Assembly (NCBI GenBank): GCA_964036155.1
Contig: OZ038422.1
Location: 9,757,201-9,821,200, forward strand
From: Diploscapter coronatus
Taxonomy: Eukaryota > Nematoda > Chromadorea > Rhabditida > Rhabditidae
Reading direction: 5' to 3'
DNA: 64,000 nt
A program made the position numbers and the translations under genes. The notes beneath the pieces were generated by a model. The model saw nothing but the letters and a program-made list of their open reading frames with translations, did not search any database and had not been told where the DNA came from. Of the stretch, positions 34,501 through 48,441 are shown piece after piece. How positions within the stretch are numbered: the first letter of the stretch is position 1; every line of letters begins with the position of its first letter.

Positions 34501-34876
34501 GTCAAGCTAGCCTTCATTTCATTCAGAGCAACGAACCAAGAACGCTTCGTCAAGTCCCTGAGAAGACTAAACAAGATCATCGAGTATGCGGCGAAATTGA
34601 GAGGTAAATAATTGAGAAATCACAATATGAAGAAAATGCTCGTCATCAAACTAGCAATCCCACAAAATATTCAGAAGAGTGAATTCTCTATCAAGTAGGC
34701 TAATTTGTACCGAAAAATGCGTTATTTCCACAAGATGAGGAGTAAGCACCCAGCAAAGTGAGATGAACTGAAATTCAGCTGGTGAACCGAGTCGTCAAAT
34801 CGTGTCAGCATGCAGGACAGCGATCTCAGAAGACAACAAGACAGTCATCATCAAAGTACTGGAATTCGGCGTATAA
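31579..34876 (+). CDS. bbs-2: Bardet-Biedl syndrome 2 protein (BBSome subunit)
   Basis: Many short exons encode about 700 residues, close to the family's usual 720. BBS2 is a core subunit of the BBSome, which moves membrane proteins in and out of cilia with intraflagellar transport. The N-terminal beta-propeller is recognisable: IGTESQVIVFDVYQNTTVF, VICGGNCAIWGFDPTGKDVY, WTVTGD, ELLVGSPDFEIRIFKRD and YALSNGTIGVYKGEERLWRI. The middle has RAVVVFAEGMFEGESHIW, PLIPEKDVQNDLHIKALLG and LHVFEMSRLIPQFARF. A helical region with AEDAI and REFARKFYVRLKQMDRA follows, and the end reads IVSACRTAISEDNKTVIIK, matching the family C-terminus. Intron 33575-33617 has a GC donor, and only that splice restores the conserved reading. 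The start at 31579 follows a TTTAG acceptor by 9 bases. An AATAAA lies just after the stop. Confidence 0.95.
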
Positions 34877-35164
34877 TTTAGAATTTATTCTCAGAATCAA
34901 TAAAGAAAGTGTGTGCACATAATTTAACCCAGAGATGATTCGGTAAAGGCTGACAAGAAGTGGAGGCACATTCGCTATGAAAAGGAAATGCAATATTTAC
35001 ATCAGCATGAAAGAAAGTTATTATCATACAGAAGGAATGTCAATTGAAGGTTACTAATTGACAAGACGATAGATGAATTCCAGTAGCACTCTAGTTCAGA
35101 ATTTTTAAAATTTAAGCAATAAAGAAGAATTATAAATTAAAACTTTGAAAACAACTCTTTAAAC

Positions 35165-37117
35165 CTATTCCGGATTCTCATTCTCCTGCAAGTTATGGAA
35201 CTGAACAAACTTGACATCAGCTTCCAATTCAACAGAAGTCAACAGTTGTCCGTTGGCAGGAACGTTTTCAGCCGATGATGGCTGCATCAAGGACAGATCA
35301 ATGGCGTTGCCGTTGAGATGGACTTGAGCATCGAAGAGGGTTGACTAAAAATCGTCACTTTTCCCTGGAAAGACTTGTGATTTTACCTCGATAGTTGGAG
35401 GCTGTTGTTCATAGAGTGCCAACTGTTCGACATTCAACTGGCAATCCAATGCGGTTGCAGATTGCCTCCACTCGTCGTAGTTCTGCACATTGACTTCCTG
35501 AGAGTCGCGAGATGATTTGGAATATAGGGGACAAAACTGTACCTGCTGATATAGAGTGTCGTCAGAGGAGCTGTAGTACCAGGATGGGTCGTATCTGAAA
35601 AGAAAACAATAGTGGATTTGGGACTGAAGTTATTGTTTTTCGTTTCAAATGATTAAAACGCAGAAACTTTATTTTGTTTCAAAATATTCGATAAAAATCT
35701 TAGCAAATCGATGACTAACCCATGACTCCAATTCGGCAACGTCTGTCCCTGCAGATACGGATTCGACGCGTCGGGAGAGATCAGCCCAGGGGTATATGCG
35801 ATCGTGGGCATCTGCGCGACTTGAGCCATTGGATGGAAGGCCGACGTGGCCAGGAAGCCATTCGAGATGTTCTGCTGCAGGTCGGCACAGACTGGGTTCA
35901 GCATGGACGGAGCGCTGCACGCGGTGGGCAGCATGAGCATTTGGTCCGACATCGGAGACGACTTGTCCATGCCGTAGTCCGACATCGAAGAAGAGAATTC
36001 GAACTGAAAATTTGTGTTATCAATTTTTTTTTGAAGAAGAATGATTAGGGATAATTACAGGCAGGGTTTTTGATAGATAAGGCACAACACGATTTTCCGA
36101 CCTGTGTGCATCGATGATGATCGTATTAATTTAGGAAAATAAGCCAGAAATTGGCTTGTTAGAAAGCTCACCCAGTTTAACTGAAATAATGCGGACGAAA
36201 AAAGAAAACTTGGTGAGCATTTCAAAGACTAAATTTCGGACAGTGTTTCTGTGATTCGGATTATTCTACCTGCGAATAGCCATCATATCCAGGCCTCTTC
36301 CTGGCCTTATACCCTCGCGGCCTCCGTCTCAACCCGCCATCCTCCATGAGAAACTCGCAATTATCCGATATCGTCCACTTGTGCCCCTTGCGGCCTCTAG
36401 AATTTCACACAAATTACTGTTTGCGGCAAATTTTATTGACAGATTCTTACATCAATGTGGAGGATATCAATTACAAACAAACGAATCGCTTGAACCATTC
36501 ATTACTCAAAAATATCGATTTATCAAATTCTGACTGGGAGAAAAATTCGTGCAGATTGAAGGAGACTTTAGCAGAAAAGTAAAACGGCAGGAGTTTTCGA
36601 AGAAACGTCAAAAATGCTCACCTCTCTCCAGGCTCTTTCGGCAGCTTGACGAAGCAATCGTTGAGCGACAGATTGTGTCGAATGGAATTTCGCCATCCGA
36701 CGTAATCGCCGCGGAAGAAGTCGAAGTTCTCCTGGAGATACGTGTAGATCTCCGCCAAAGTCGCCTTTCTGTCGGGACGTTTCTGGAATTGGATCTCGTG
36801 ATTTCCTTAGCTCAGAATCAGATATACCGAGATAGCCATAGCGATCAACGCAATGTAGGAATACGGTGGTTTCTCTTGTCGCTTCTTCGATTTTCGCTTC
36901 TTCGGTTCAATGCAGATCTGAAAATTACAAAACATGAAAAAAAAATAGTAAGGAAAAATTCAACCTCTTCCTCTTCGGTCTCCTCATTCCTGGATGCAAG
37001 CGGTTCGAGTGAGCAAGCAAGCGAGGAATAGTGGGGGCTGAAAATTCCTCTTCCTTTTCCGATATAATTGTAGAATTTACTTCCTAGAATAATTGGAGCA
37101 GGGTCGCGCGAATTCAA
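35165..37117 (-). CDS. let-381: Forkhead transcription factor, FoxF class (LET-381-like)
   Basis: The forkhead DNA-binding domain spans three exons (about 36915 down to 36278) and is complete: [51 protein letters not shown] and [17 protein letters not shown], followed by [13 protein letters not shown]. The wing-2 RRRPRG motif and the KGHKWTIS variant point to FoxF and specifically to nematode LET-381, a nuclear regulator of mesoderm and coelomocyte fate. An acidic stretch (EETEEEE) and a basic run ([10 protein letters not shown]) precede the domain. The C-terminal half is rich in methionine, proline, serine and glutamine, as expected of a transactivation region. I use the ATG at 37117, the first in the open frame; an upstream start is possible. 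It converges on BBS2, 288 bp from its stop, and is divergent from the SEC14 gene. Confidence 0.9.
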
Positions 37118-38222
37118 AAATTAGTTGTTTTTAATTCGAAATCGAAGTTTCGCGCAGCCCTAGTTCGAATTAACAAGATGCATTTTTCAGGATTTCTCGA
37201 CGACTACATGAAATAGGTTTACTGAACGTATCATATCTTTTTTGTAGATAAAGCTTAACAGAGATGATCGATCAGAACACTTCGATTTCAATAAGATTTT
37301 CAAAAGGCACAAAAATTTCCCCCATTCATCAGAAGAGAAAGTAAGATCAGCCTAAATGAATCACAGCTTAGCTCGCTCACCCTAAATTCCCCGATTGCTA
37401 CAACCCATTTGTCTGGTGACCGTGTCAAACTGTCTCATTGACAGGCAGAACTTGTGAAGTCATTAATTTTGCAACGCATCGCCAAAACATTGAGAAATTT
37501 GGGAGCAGAAGAAAGAGCTACACAGCGAAGAATTATGGGCTGAGGTGGAGCTGGAAAAGAAGGAAAAAAGAAAATGAGGTAGAACTGTTTGGAAGGTCTA
37601 ATGAGACAGAAAATGTCGACGAAAGTTGAACATTTTATCCTTGGGATTTCTTCGATGGATCAGCTTCTAGGGAACAAATGGATACTGTAGCTCAAATAAT
37701 ATTTTGAAGGATGAGAGATCTACTGTAGCTTCAAGAAATAGCTAATTGCATGATGGCAATGGATATTGAGATTTTTTTTTGCAAAATAAGTTACAAACGC
37801 GAAATTATTGAGAAACAAACTTGAATCATAAAATTAAAGTTGAGCAATCAGAGAAAAATTAGGAACCTAATAATCACCGCCCTACAGCCTCCAAATATAC
37901 AAATCCAAGAACTGCTTGGCGCGTCGCGGTGGGAGAATTCGATGTTTTATACACTGCGCGTAACTACCAATAAACAAAAAGATTGTGTGCATCCAAACGC
38001 AGTGATGAATTTATTTAGTGCCGCGTGCAAAATGTTTACAAAATCCGTACAAACAATTCGAAAAATCAACAATTTGATTAGGAAAGGATTAATTCGACTA
38101 TAAAAAAGACCATAGAATATGCTGATTTTTATGCAAATTTTTAATATGGAAAAATCTCGCCTACCGTACCTTTTCATCGCCAGCAGTTGCACGTCCATTA
38201 GGCAGAGCAATGGGGGGATGAC

Positions 38223-38372
38223 ATTGAAGAAGCTCAATAGGAGAGAGTGAGGGAGAGAGAAAGAAGTTAGAAAAGCAGAAAGAGGGATAGAGAGGGAAAG
38301 GACGAGAGAAATCGAAAGAGAGTGAGTGATAGAGAAAACGAGAGAAAAGAGAAAGAGAGAGAGAAATAGACT
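38223..38372 (+). repeat. Polypurine (GA-rich) tract
   Basis: About 150 bp are almost entirely A and G on the plus strand, with repeated GAGAGA and GAAAGA units. It is low-complexity sequence in the divergent intergenic region and could act as a GAGA-type regulatory element or simply be microsatellite-derived. Confidence 0.7.
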
Positions 38373-41300
38373 TCTGGCTGGCACAATTCGCATTCTTCCA
38401 TTATCTCTGCTCTTTGTTTATACAAAATGAGGATATGGTAGTCCAATGGAAAATACGTAGGGACCACAAATGGTTTTGCACTGTTTACAATTTTCGGGAA
38501 CTTCCTACTCAAAATAATCAATTACGAAGTATCTAAGACATTCATGTCATAAAGAAATAAAATCAAAATCATTTTTGATCGAAAGATGCCACCAGAATCA
38601 ACCAGGAAAATGGGCACGATTTTATTATATAAAAATCCCACGAGTACACACTTCCTGACAAGACTTTTTGGTGAACAACCATTTCTATGGGTGGTTTATC
38701 GATTCTGAAAATGATTTTTCGTGAACACCAACTTTAAAGGGGAATTGTTTCCTATTTTTAAGTTTTTATTGACCACTTTTTGAGCAAAAACGAAACATGC
38801 AAGGGAGCGGAGTTTGCGGTCCCTAAAAATACGACTGCAGAAGAGAAGAGTCATTAATTCACTAATTCGAGCAATAATGATTTAGCGAAAGCAATAGTTT
38901 TCCTGAAAAATCAATTTTTACCTGAAATTTTAAGATGTGGGAAAGAAAGTTTAGCATTTTATGTTTGTCGCCATGCAGTATTTGAACCTTCGAAAATTGA
39001 TTGAAGATTTTTCTTCTTAAAAGTAATCAACTTCTAAAGTTTAGGCTTTATTATCCTTTTCCTGAATTTTAAACTAAAATAAAGCAAAGTAGAAATGTTG
39101 TACCCATTTTGTTCTTTGATTCCTAAAATCAAAATATTTTGATCCAACTTTCCTTCTTTTTACCCGTGGGATTGTAGTGACAACTATCTCATAATCGGAA
39201 AAAGCTGTTGTCTGATGTAAATGTATCACTTTTTATAATTTTTTAAAGTGAAATTAATATTTGCTTGAAACATCATCAAAGTGCTAACATATGAAACTTG
39301 CATTTTGAAAGTTCTCTATAAATTTTGAAATTCGATGGTTGGATTTAAAAATTTCCCTAAATCTCCGAAAGCTTCCATAGAAAGCGAAAAGAAAAAAGCA
39401 AATTGCCGTTACGAGTTCCGGGAAGAATGATTCCGAACATTTCGTGGACCCGAGCACAGGTCCTGAAGTGGCATATCTGTTCTTGAGGGTGAATAGACTA
39501 TGGCGCAACCGTATTGCGATGAATTGAAACTGTAGAAGAAAGGGGAAATAGAGTGGAAGAATGAGAGAGAAGAGAAAACTAATGGCTCTGAAATCGGATA
39601 TTCAGGCAGCTACCATTTGCCAAGCACTTCAATACCACATTATATGGGCATTATAACCATTGACAATAAATAGATGAACTTGTATGACAGAGTCAGGTAA
39701 ACTTTCAGGGATTTACGAACCTTTCATTTTATGAAAATTCTATTTTGGTATCAATAATATTTTGTAACTGTACACCTGTTGAATGACATTGAAGCACCGA
39801 AATTTGATACGGAACTTGATAGTTGTGGACGAAAACGAGAGAAATTATCGATCTACAATGTATTATCGAAAATAGGTTTTTTTTTCTGGATTTCATATTC
39901 CACGACTTTGCAATTATTTTGGAATAAATCACAGCAAATATCTCAATTAAAAACATGCATTTTCAGCAGAAGTTTCAAATTGCTGTTGTTGTTTCCTTTT
40001 GCATTTTGCGGTATTACGGTAGGTTCTTTTCAGATCAAAGGAAAGAAGAGTTGTGTTGAGCTGATAGATTTAGGGTGAGAAATGAATAATGAATGCATTC
40101 ACAATACGGCACACAACTGCAACTTGGGCCACAAAATTCACCACATGGAGGTGATCTAGAGACTATTCTGAAATAAGAGAAAAAAAGATAGAAAATAGAG
40201 AGAAAGAGAAAAGCCAAAGAGATTTCAGAGCCTAATCTCTTTCCAATAAACAATGTGCCAACGGCAGTGGCATTGAGCAAAGACAATATGAAAAAGTTGA
40301 ACAGAAAAATGATGAAAATGGTGAAATTTCAAAGAAACTAATTGACTAGGCTAAATTTGGAGAATAAATTCTCGGGATTATATTTCTTAAAAACCATCTG
40401 ATGAATTTGAAAATCTAGATAATTTTTTGCAATATAACTAGAGAACGCAAATGCTCAAATTTGAATATGACATTGGGCACGGTTTTTCGTCAATATAACT
40501 TTCGGTGCTATTTGAGTACACTTCAAATGTTTGATGAAATTTCAAAACAAGGTTTTGGAGAAGGTTTAAAGTTCTACAAAAGTTCCTGCTGGGTCAACCC
40601 TTGAAAATCAATGAAAATACTTATTTTTGGAGTTTAAAGGGGTGCTGAAATATGGCAGAATGAAAATTTAACGCATTTTTCGACATGCGAAGTGAGTTAC
40701 AGGTTATTGTATCGGCCGACACTTTTCGCATGTCATTCATCTAAGAAGCTCGAGATGGACATTAAATGTGGAAAAATTATAAAATCTCCTTTGTACTCTT
40801 TTTTGTAAATTTGAAAATTTCATGCAAATTTAATTAAAATTAAGGGAAGTTGTCTAGAAAATTAGTTTAACTACTATCAGACATTCCCATGATGGCTTTT
40901 TCAATTCCATTAAAATCATTTTGTATCCTATTCATCTTGATGAATTGTGAATCGCTTTTTTATTTTTTGTTATTGTCAATGAACGATAACTTGGAATAAG
41001 GTAGAAGGGACGTACTTTTTTCCTATTCCTCTTTTGAGCCTCGAAATGAATTCACAAGTGATATCTGTGCTCATCGATGATTTTTTCTTTGTTTTTTTTG
41101 TTATTTCATCGAAACTAACGGAATTTTCGCCATGAAAATTTTTCGATTGTCATTCTCAATCGATATCGATAAAATAAATTGACTATTTATCGATAATTAG
41201 TACAGAGTTGAAAGAAAAAAGAACGGGAAAATCGACAAAGAAAAGTGTCGTCAAATCGAGGGAGATCCGTGGGTCACAAGAGGAGGACGAGGAAGAATCG

Positions 41301-41796
41301 CACCCCTTTTACTTTATCTCAAGTTATCGTTCATCGACAATGCATTTTATGCCATTTTTCATCTTTCTCTCATTGAAATAAAAGTTTTAATGGAATTAAG
41401 GTTTCTGCAATTTGCAAATTTATCGATATATTTGATCGTCGAGCCCCAACTCATCTAAATTCGCCTCGCTTCGGTCGGATTCTCGTTTTCTCGCCTTCCC
41501 TCTCCCTTCACTGCTTCAGATGGCTGCCTCCGAAGTGAGACTGAACCTGTTGTGAGATAGTGAATGTCTCTGCATTTAAAATAACGAGACAAAAAGAGTC
41601 AGAAACTTCGAAATATAAAGATTTCGAGAGAGGAAAAGAAATAAAGGAAGAAATAGTGAAGAGAAAGGGAGTAAAATGGCATAAATAAGATGAAAGAGCA
41701 TGGATTTTGGGGGAGGTAAAGAGAAAAAGAACGAACATCAACACGCATCGAAGATGGTGTCGCCTTCGTTGTACAAGAAGAGATACATATTTCTTC

Positions 41797-42150
41797 TTCC
41801 ACTATATTTCGCGATTTTCGGACTCTTTTCTCTCTTGTATTTTCTTGACTGTTTTTTCTTCTATGACCTCTTTTTCTCTTTTCCTGCATGTATTTTGTCC
41901 TTTCTATGACTTCTTTTCTATCATACTCTCACATTTTTTTCGATCTTTTACTGTATTTTCTTGTCTCTATTTTCTTTTCCATCTCTTCAATTCGCCTAAC
42001 TCTTTCCTTTCTCTCATCTTTATTCTCTCTTTTTACTGTATCTTCCCTGTCTCTATCTTCTTTTCCTAACTGTATTTCTCTTCGTTTCTGTCTTCTCCTG
42101 CCTCTCCCCAATTCATTCATTTTCTCGTTCCTCTCATTTCTTGTTCAATC
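41797..42150 (+). repeat. Polypyrimidine (CT-rich) tract upstream of the SEC14 gene
   Basis: About 350 bp are dominated by T and C on the plus strand with few purines, ending about 85 bp before the SEC14 ATG at 42235. Pyrimidine-rich promoter-proximal tracts are common in nematodes. The short reading frames here are artefacts of low complexity. Confidence 0.65.
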
Positions 42151-42234
42151 TGCATTGCATTTCTGCATTCTACATTTCGCAGTCTCCCAGTTTCCTTCAA
42201 GGCAGTCGCGCAGTTGAGGCAGTCAGAGGCAGTA

Positions 42235-45200
42235 ATGCACACGGCCGCGCTATCGCCCACCAGACCCATCTCCGACGAGGAGAAACAGGCCGTCAAGGAT
42301 TTGAGGTGATCAATTCGAAACTTATCAATTTACAGAGACTTTTCTTTGATCCACGTTGCGATGGGTGAAAGTAGGTTTTGGGTAAATTTAAATCCCTCAA
42401 CATTGAAAAACTTGAAAACAAGAGTTGATCTGCAGATTACTAGAGAAAGAAAAAGATTTTTGAATGTATGATTTAGAGAGAAAGGATTAGTAAGCCTTTC
42501 AATAAGACTAGTCCTGAAGTCGAGGTTCTTCACACATAATTTAACCCGATTGAATATTAACTTGCAAATTTTCGCATAATTCTTCCCGAGCGATTTCTTT
42601 GATTTTTTAAATCGGCGCAATCTTTGCGCAGTTCGTGATCTCACGAACAGGGATTATTTAGTTCGTATTAGCGAACTGGATCCAAATTCGCTCAGGGTTT
42701 CTTTGTGAAATTGGAACATCCCCGCTTTTTCTAGGGTTTTAAAAGTCTTTGAAAAATCCTGTTTCTTTTGAAATTTTCTAAATCAAAATCAGTTGAAGAC
42801 TAGTCAACTGTAAATTGAAACAATGGAATTAATTTTGGCGGAACTGGAACTCCTTGATTTTTACGAGAGAATTTTGATCGTTTTAATGGAGGTTTAGAAA
42901 AAAAAATCTAGAATTTCTATCATTTAATGAAATTAATTGATGAACTAGTAAACTATGTAAACAATCGAATAAAAGTCAGGCTTGAAGATTCAATTTCGGT
43001 CTACAAATTAAAGAAAAACTAGTTTTGAAAATATGTTTAAATGATCGTGACAAATGTCGCTATTTTCAGAACGATACTCCCCGAGATTTCATGTCTGTCA
43101 GATAACTACGTTCTGCGATGGCTGCGAGCTAAGGATTTACGATTTGATGAAACCGCCGAAAGTCTCAAGGTAAAATTAAAACAAAAAAAACAAAATCCTG
43201 AACTTTAAAAACACTTCAGAAACACATCGTTTTCCGACGAGCCTGGCAACTGGACCGGGTCAACGAGTGGGAAGCACCTGAGGTAGATATTTAGTAACAG
43301 TTTCATAATTGATGTCAAGCCATGAAAATTAGTATATTTATGACACTCATAATTAGTCACAAATTATTATGGACAGCGGGTAGAAAACCAGCCAAAATCA
43401 GCTTCATATTCATATGCGACTTAGCTATGTGAAATTATTTGAATCGACTCGAGTGAAGTATTACTAGAGATCTTTCAACCGAATTTTCCGTTATCTTCTC
43501 GTACGAACTAAAAACTACTAACAGGTTTACCTTTGAATATCATTGAGATTCACTTATGCAAACAAAATTTACACAAATCTTTATACGTTTGCAAGATTTC
43601 GAAATTCTTCTTCTCAATTCGGCGGATATCTCGAATACTCCAGACCTCACCTCAAGTTGGGTGCTTTTGAATCCCCCTTCCCTCGCCTTTCGAGATCGGG
43701 GCCATCGCTATGAATCTGCATCTCTATCCCATTGCTTTGATGCCTGATTTAGCCAGATATCGATCTCCCTCACTTTCTCTCATTACGCTCTATTTCTTCC
43801 TGATTCCGAATCTCTCTTCCAACGCTATTTTCAAATTTCATAAATCTTTGGGAAATTATGCGATCTCGGAATAACATAATAAGATTAATCATACATACAG
43901 CTATATACGTTGCCGTTTTTTTAACTAATTGTTTTTAGCTTTAGTAAAGTTCATTCAGTCTGGAGAAGAAAATGTTCATAAAATAGTTTTATTATCTGCG
44001 TTTTCCTATTTGCCTTTCATAGTTTCTTATCGTGCAAGCTAATTCTCTAGCTTTTTCCTTCCAATTATCCAATTTCCTTTATCTGTTTTTTTTTCTATCA
44101 CTTCCCTTTATTCGAATTATCTATGTTTCTGTCGTTTGTACCCGCTTTTGCCCATCGACAACCTAATCGGACATAGTCACGCGAGAGCGAGATTATCGAG
44201 TCGTTCTTTACTTTCTTCTACCTTTCCCTTGTTCACTTGCCATTAGCCTTGAAAACGGCGTGGCTTTACGGCGATCGACCTTCAGATCGACGAGAATTTG
44301 CATTAGGATAACGAAAAGAATTACTAGAAATCAATAATTTAGCGAATTTTTATTCTATCAAGGAAATGCATGGAAGAATCAGAGAGGCTATTATGCTCTA
44401 AAATTTCAATAATAGCAATTCAGGAAAAAAATGACTATACCCTGCAATTTCTAATTTTACATCATTTTTTACCGATCAAAGTAACCCTGAAAAAACGATT
44501 CGAATGTATTGCGAAACTCACAACCACCTTACCTATTTTTGCGTTTCTATTTCCATTCTGTCTAATTTTGATAAGACACAGCAAACTTGCACCATTTTTC
44601 TCGTTCCGTCAACTTGTCTCGTCTGTTTTCTCCCATTTCACAGCAATTTGGCCGATCGAAGCGGGATTCGATTTATTTTTTCCCTGCTGTGAAGAGGAGG
44701 TGATTTACTCATTCGTATGTCATATTTTTGATCGAACAAAACGCGCGAAGTTGGCCTAATTTTGGACTATTTTCTGAATGGAGAAAAGAAAGAGTAAAGA
44801 ATAAGAAATGGAGAATGGAAAATTTATGTGAAAAATTAGGGAAAAATGATTGTACAAAGATGAAATTAATGCTAAAAATGATCAAACTGACAACAAAAGC
44901 ATAGATGGAGCTCCTTCCCATGTCGAAAGTGGGTTTATTAGTTGATTTCATTTTATTTCTGAACAACTCAATTTCAAAGCAATGGCTCATATCCTGAACT
45001 AAATCCTGATTACTCCTTAACCCTGTATCTTATTCTTCGTCTAACCCAAAGTCGATTTCACTTATTTTTTCATACTTTGCATTAATTTGTTTATTAGAAA
45101 TCGCCCCGCTCTACTTTACTTTTTCCGACTTTTACTTTCCATATCTGCCTGCTAAATCTGTCTCATTCACACCCACAGAGTAGCTATTTATTATTTATCC

Positions 45201-48130
45201 ATACCTTCTAAATCGCTCCCTAGATTGCTTTATTAATTTACTCCTAATCGGGTACGACCTCTACTTGTTCTTTATACCCAACAACCATTCTTATCTCCGT
45301 TCTATCTCAAAGATACTCGTCTTTGTATCAGTTGACTTTGACTGGCTGGGAGTGATTTTCTTCCTAATATCTAAAAAATACGAGAGATACCACGTGAGAC
45401 AGTCATACTCCCGTATGCACAAAATAGAAAAGTGCGTTAATCGTAAATTTGATCGAAATGGGAGTAAAGTGAGACATTTTTCATAGCAGCTTTGTACTTT
45501 GCCTGAAAGGTGTAAAGTACGTCGAAATCAATGCACGAACGAAGATATTTTCGTAGATGTTTTGATTTTAAATTCGACATTCTCGCTATTTCGATAACCT
45601 TTCTGCAGAAGAAATGTTGACCGATCAAGTATCAAATCGGAAAAAGTACGGGGAAATAATCGATTTGGAATAATGCCTTAACAAAACTTTGCAGATATGA
45701 AAAAAACCATAGTAAAAACTGGAAAAAATAATAGGAAAATTATATGATTTGAAATAAGCTAGTTTTCAGTGCCTGGAGAAATACTGCGGGTATGGATATT
45801 TATCGGACAAGGAAGGCAGACCCATTCTCATGTCGCTGCTCGGGAATATGGATGTCGAAGGTAGCTTTTCAAACTTCGCCGATTTCGTTAGCGCCTAAAA
45901 TAATTCTAGAAGTATTTCGCAACATAATTTTATTCTAAAAATTTCATAATATTTGGGAGATTTCCTTCAGTTTGTTGGATCAAATTTCGGCGTATCATGA
46001 TCTTCGATTTGACGAAGAAACTCATGTTTTTCCGTCATCTTTCAAATGTTTTATTGATCTTCATCTCTACTTATGAATCATCGCTTGTTTACACAACAAC
46101 ATATCTCAAGGAATAGGAAAAAGTTTCTTCGGCATTTTTGCCTTAATGTTTCTTACAAAAGAAACGTTGATTGTTGATGGTCGGCCTGAAAGCTGTGAAA
46201 GCGTCGTGAGACAGGAGGGGGGCAGGGGATGGGTCGAAGATATGCGAGATGTGATTGGAAAACAGATCGAGAGGCGGATAACGCGCACAGACCGTCATGC
46301 GAAAGCTGAATAACACAAAACAATAGCAACAATGAGGGATTTTGACCTGTTTTTATAATAAGGGGATCCTGAGAATTTGTGACATCATGTTTGCGTAAAA
46401 ACTGAAGATCTAGTCATGTTTTGCCAGATAATCCTCTAAATGAAGCTGCAGAATGGCATAAAAAATCGAAGCAGAGAATATGACGTTTTCAAGATATTAA
46501 AATACGAAATTCTTGTGATATGTTGAATAATGTGTTTGAGGGTTTATAAATATTTTATTGAAGTTTATCCCATGATTTTTGTTATGTTGTGGAGCACGGA
46601 TGTAAAGAAACTTTCAAACTGATGGATGTTCGTGAAAATAGCGCAAGAAATATCCGATGAGCTCGAAGAATTAATCAAATTTCAGGAATGCTCAAAAGTG
46701 TCGCGTCGATAGACTACATCAAATTCTCGCTGGTCGCCATCGAAAAAGGCCTTGAACTCTGCAATGAACGGGCTCAACAAGTATCGATTTCATTAATTTC
46801 CTTTTTAAATCAGAGAATTTCAGACCGGTCGTCCCTTCGAACAAATGATGCTTGTCTTCGACTTGGACCACATCAGTTCTGCTCACTTCTCTTGTCGACA
46901 GTTCGCCTCGAGTTTCACGACACTCGTCACCCTATTCCAGGAACACTATCCTTTGGTTCTGAGGAAAATTCTCATCATCAGGTAATTCATTTTTCTTAAC
47001 TAAAAGTTTTACGTCATTTGAAAGTATTGAACTTGTGCTGAGTTTAATAGCATCATGAATTTGTCGACATCTTCCTTGCTGCTATAATGAAGTTTTTTTT
47101 CTAACGAGAAATGATCTTCAGAGCTCCCGAAATGGCCCGAATTGCTTACGCCTCGATCACCGCGATTCTCTCCGATCCCATTACAAGGCTTATCGAAATG
47201 CCCAGTGAAGTAGGCGACAAATCCCTCAACTTATAAGTGTTCATTTTCTCGTAGGCTGACTGGAAATGGGCCCTCGCACAACATGTCGATTTGGACGCCT
47301 GGCCAATGCACTGGGGCGGCGCCATGGTCGAAAACGGTGATCCAAAATGCCCGGGCAAAATTCGGTAAAAGAAATTCTCTCAACTTTTTGAAATGAATAA
47401 AACTTGTAGATACGGTCTCGGGCCTATTCCCGATACATATTACGTCGACCCGAGACGAGCCATGCCCGATTATGACCAATTGACAACGGTCTACGCTGGC
47501 GATAAGCACCTGATTCAGATAAGGATCAAGAAGAGGAGCAAGATCATGTGAGAGTTTCGCACTTTGAAAGAATCAATTCGAAAATCACCTTTTCCTACTT
47601 TATATTGCATATTTCCAAATGCAATGAAATCCCAAGACGAGGATTAAACTCGAAATTTGAAAATTGATCAATTGCATATTTTCAGTTGGCAATACATGAC
47701 GGAAGAAGATGACATCGGATTCGCCATCCACCACGATCCTTCGATGAAAGCGGACAATCTGACAGAAATGGACGTGGTCTATCCCTACATTCGATTGGAG
47801 TGCACAAATGTGCCCATTTCTGGAGAATATGTCACCGAAAAGCCTGGATTGTGTAAGTATTTCTTCTATCCTTGAAGAAAAGTATCCTTTTAGTGGTTAA
47901 GAAAACTTGCTCGACTTGACGTTCACATTTTTCAGAGCTAAATTTTGTAAATTTGGATACGATTGAAATGTTTTAATACGTCTGAATGTTTAAGTCGAAA
48001 ATTCATTAAAGTTATTATCAATTTTTAAGATAATAATGGTCTGTTTTCAGATATAATCGAATTCGATAATTATTATTCGTGGTTTTCTGCCAAACAGCTA
48101 CGATACAATATTGAAATCGAAGAGCTGTAA
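42235..48130 (+). CDS. SEC14/CRAL-TRIO domain protein with C-terminal GOLD domain
   Basis: About eleven exons encode roughly 390 residues. The CRAL-TRIO N-terminal helical part is seen in DNYVLRWLRAKDLRFDE and HIVFRRAWQLDRVNEWEAP. The lipid-binding SEC14 fold follows: GRPILMSLLGNMD, FEQMMLVFDLDHISSAHF, EHYPLVLRKILIIRAPEMA, FPIT-like loop sequence at IEMPSEADWKWAL, and WPMHWGGAMVENGDP. The C-terminal third is a GOLD domain (YVDPRRAMPDYDQL, IRIKKRSKIIWQYMTEEDD, IGFAIHHD, GLYIIEFDNYYSW), the arrangement of the human SEC14L2 group and C. elegans CRAL-TRIO-GOLD proteins. These bind a hydrophobic ligand such as phosphoinositide, tocopherol or squalene in the cytosol and on membranes. Introns 1 (about 0.76 kb) and 3 (about 2.5 kb, 43283 to 45767) are unusually long for this window. 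The ligand cannot be read from the sequence. Confidence 0.92.
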
Positions 48131-48441
48131 TTTAAATATTTAAAAATGTGTAGATCGACCATTGTATATGCATATTAGTGCATGTGAATGAGAGCAAATT
48201 ATATGTGTTTGTAAATATTTTATTTACGTCATATATCGTTTGATATAAAATAAATATTTTCTTTCTTGTACTAAATGACTAAACTTCAAAATAGCATTGT
48301 AACAACTCTAACCCATATCTCAAGGCCTAACCTAGTATTGGACTACCATAAGTGAAATGCAGAAACATGAAATGAAAGAGATATAAACTCTAAAGTGTCG
48401 ATAAAATGAAATATTGAGCAAAAATGACGAAATACAAGAAT

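Larger units (their letters stand above)
37118..42234. other. 5.1 kb divergent intergenic region (forkhead / SEC14)
   Basis: No exon is supported on either strand. The region separates the starts of the minus-strand forkhead gene and the plus-strand SEC14 gene and is by far the longest gene-free stretch in the window, so it probably contains regulatory elements for the forkhead gene, which as a developmental regulator is likely to need them. It includes a polypurine tract (about 38223-38372) and a polypyrimidine tract (about 41797-42150) that runs up to the SEC14 start. 5' non-coding exons cannot be excluded. Confidence 0.55.

Noticed and set aside
37947..38393. 148-codon minus-strand reading frame
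   Set aside because: Driven by the GA-rich tract on the opposite strand, with repetitive Ser/Leu/Phe composition and no domain.
41700..42217. Long overlapping reading frames on both strands
   Set aside because: They arise from the low-complexity CT-rich tract; they show no splice sites or protein features.
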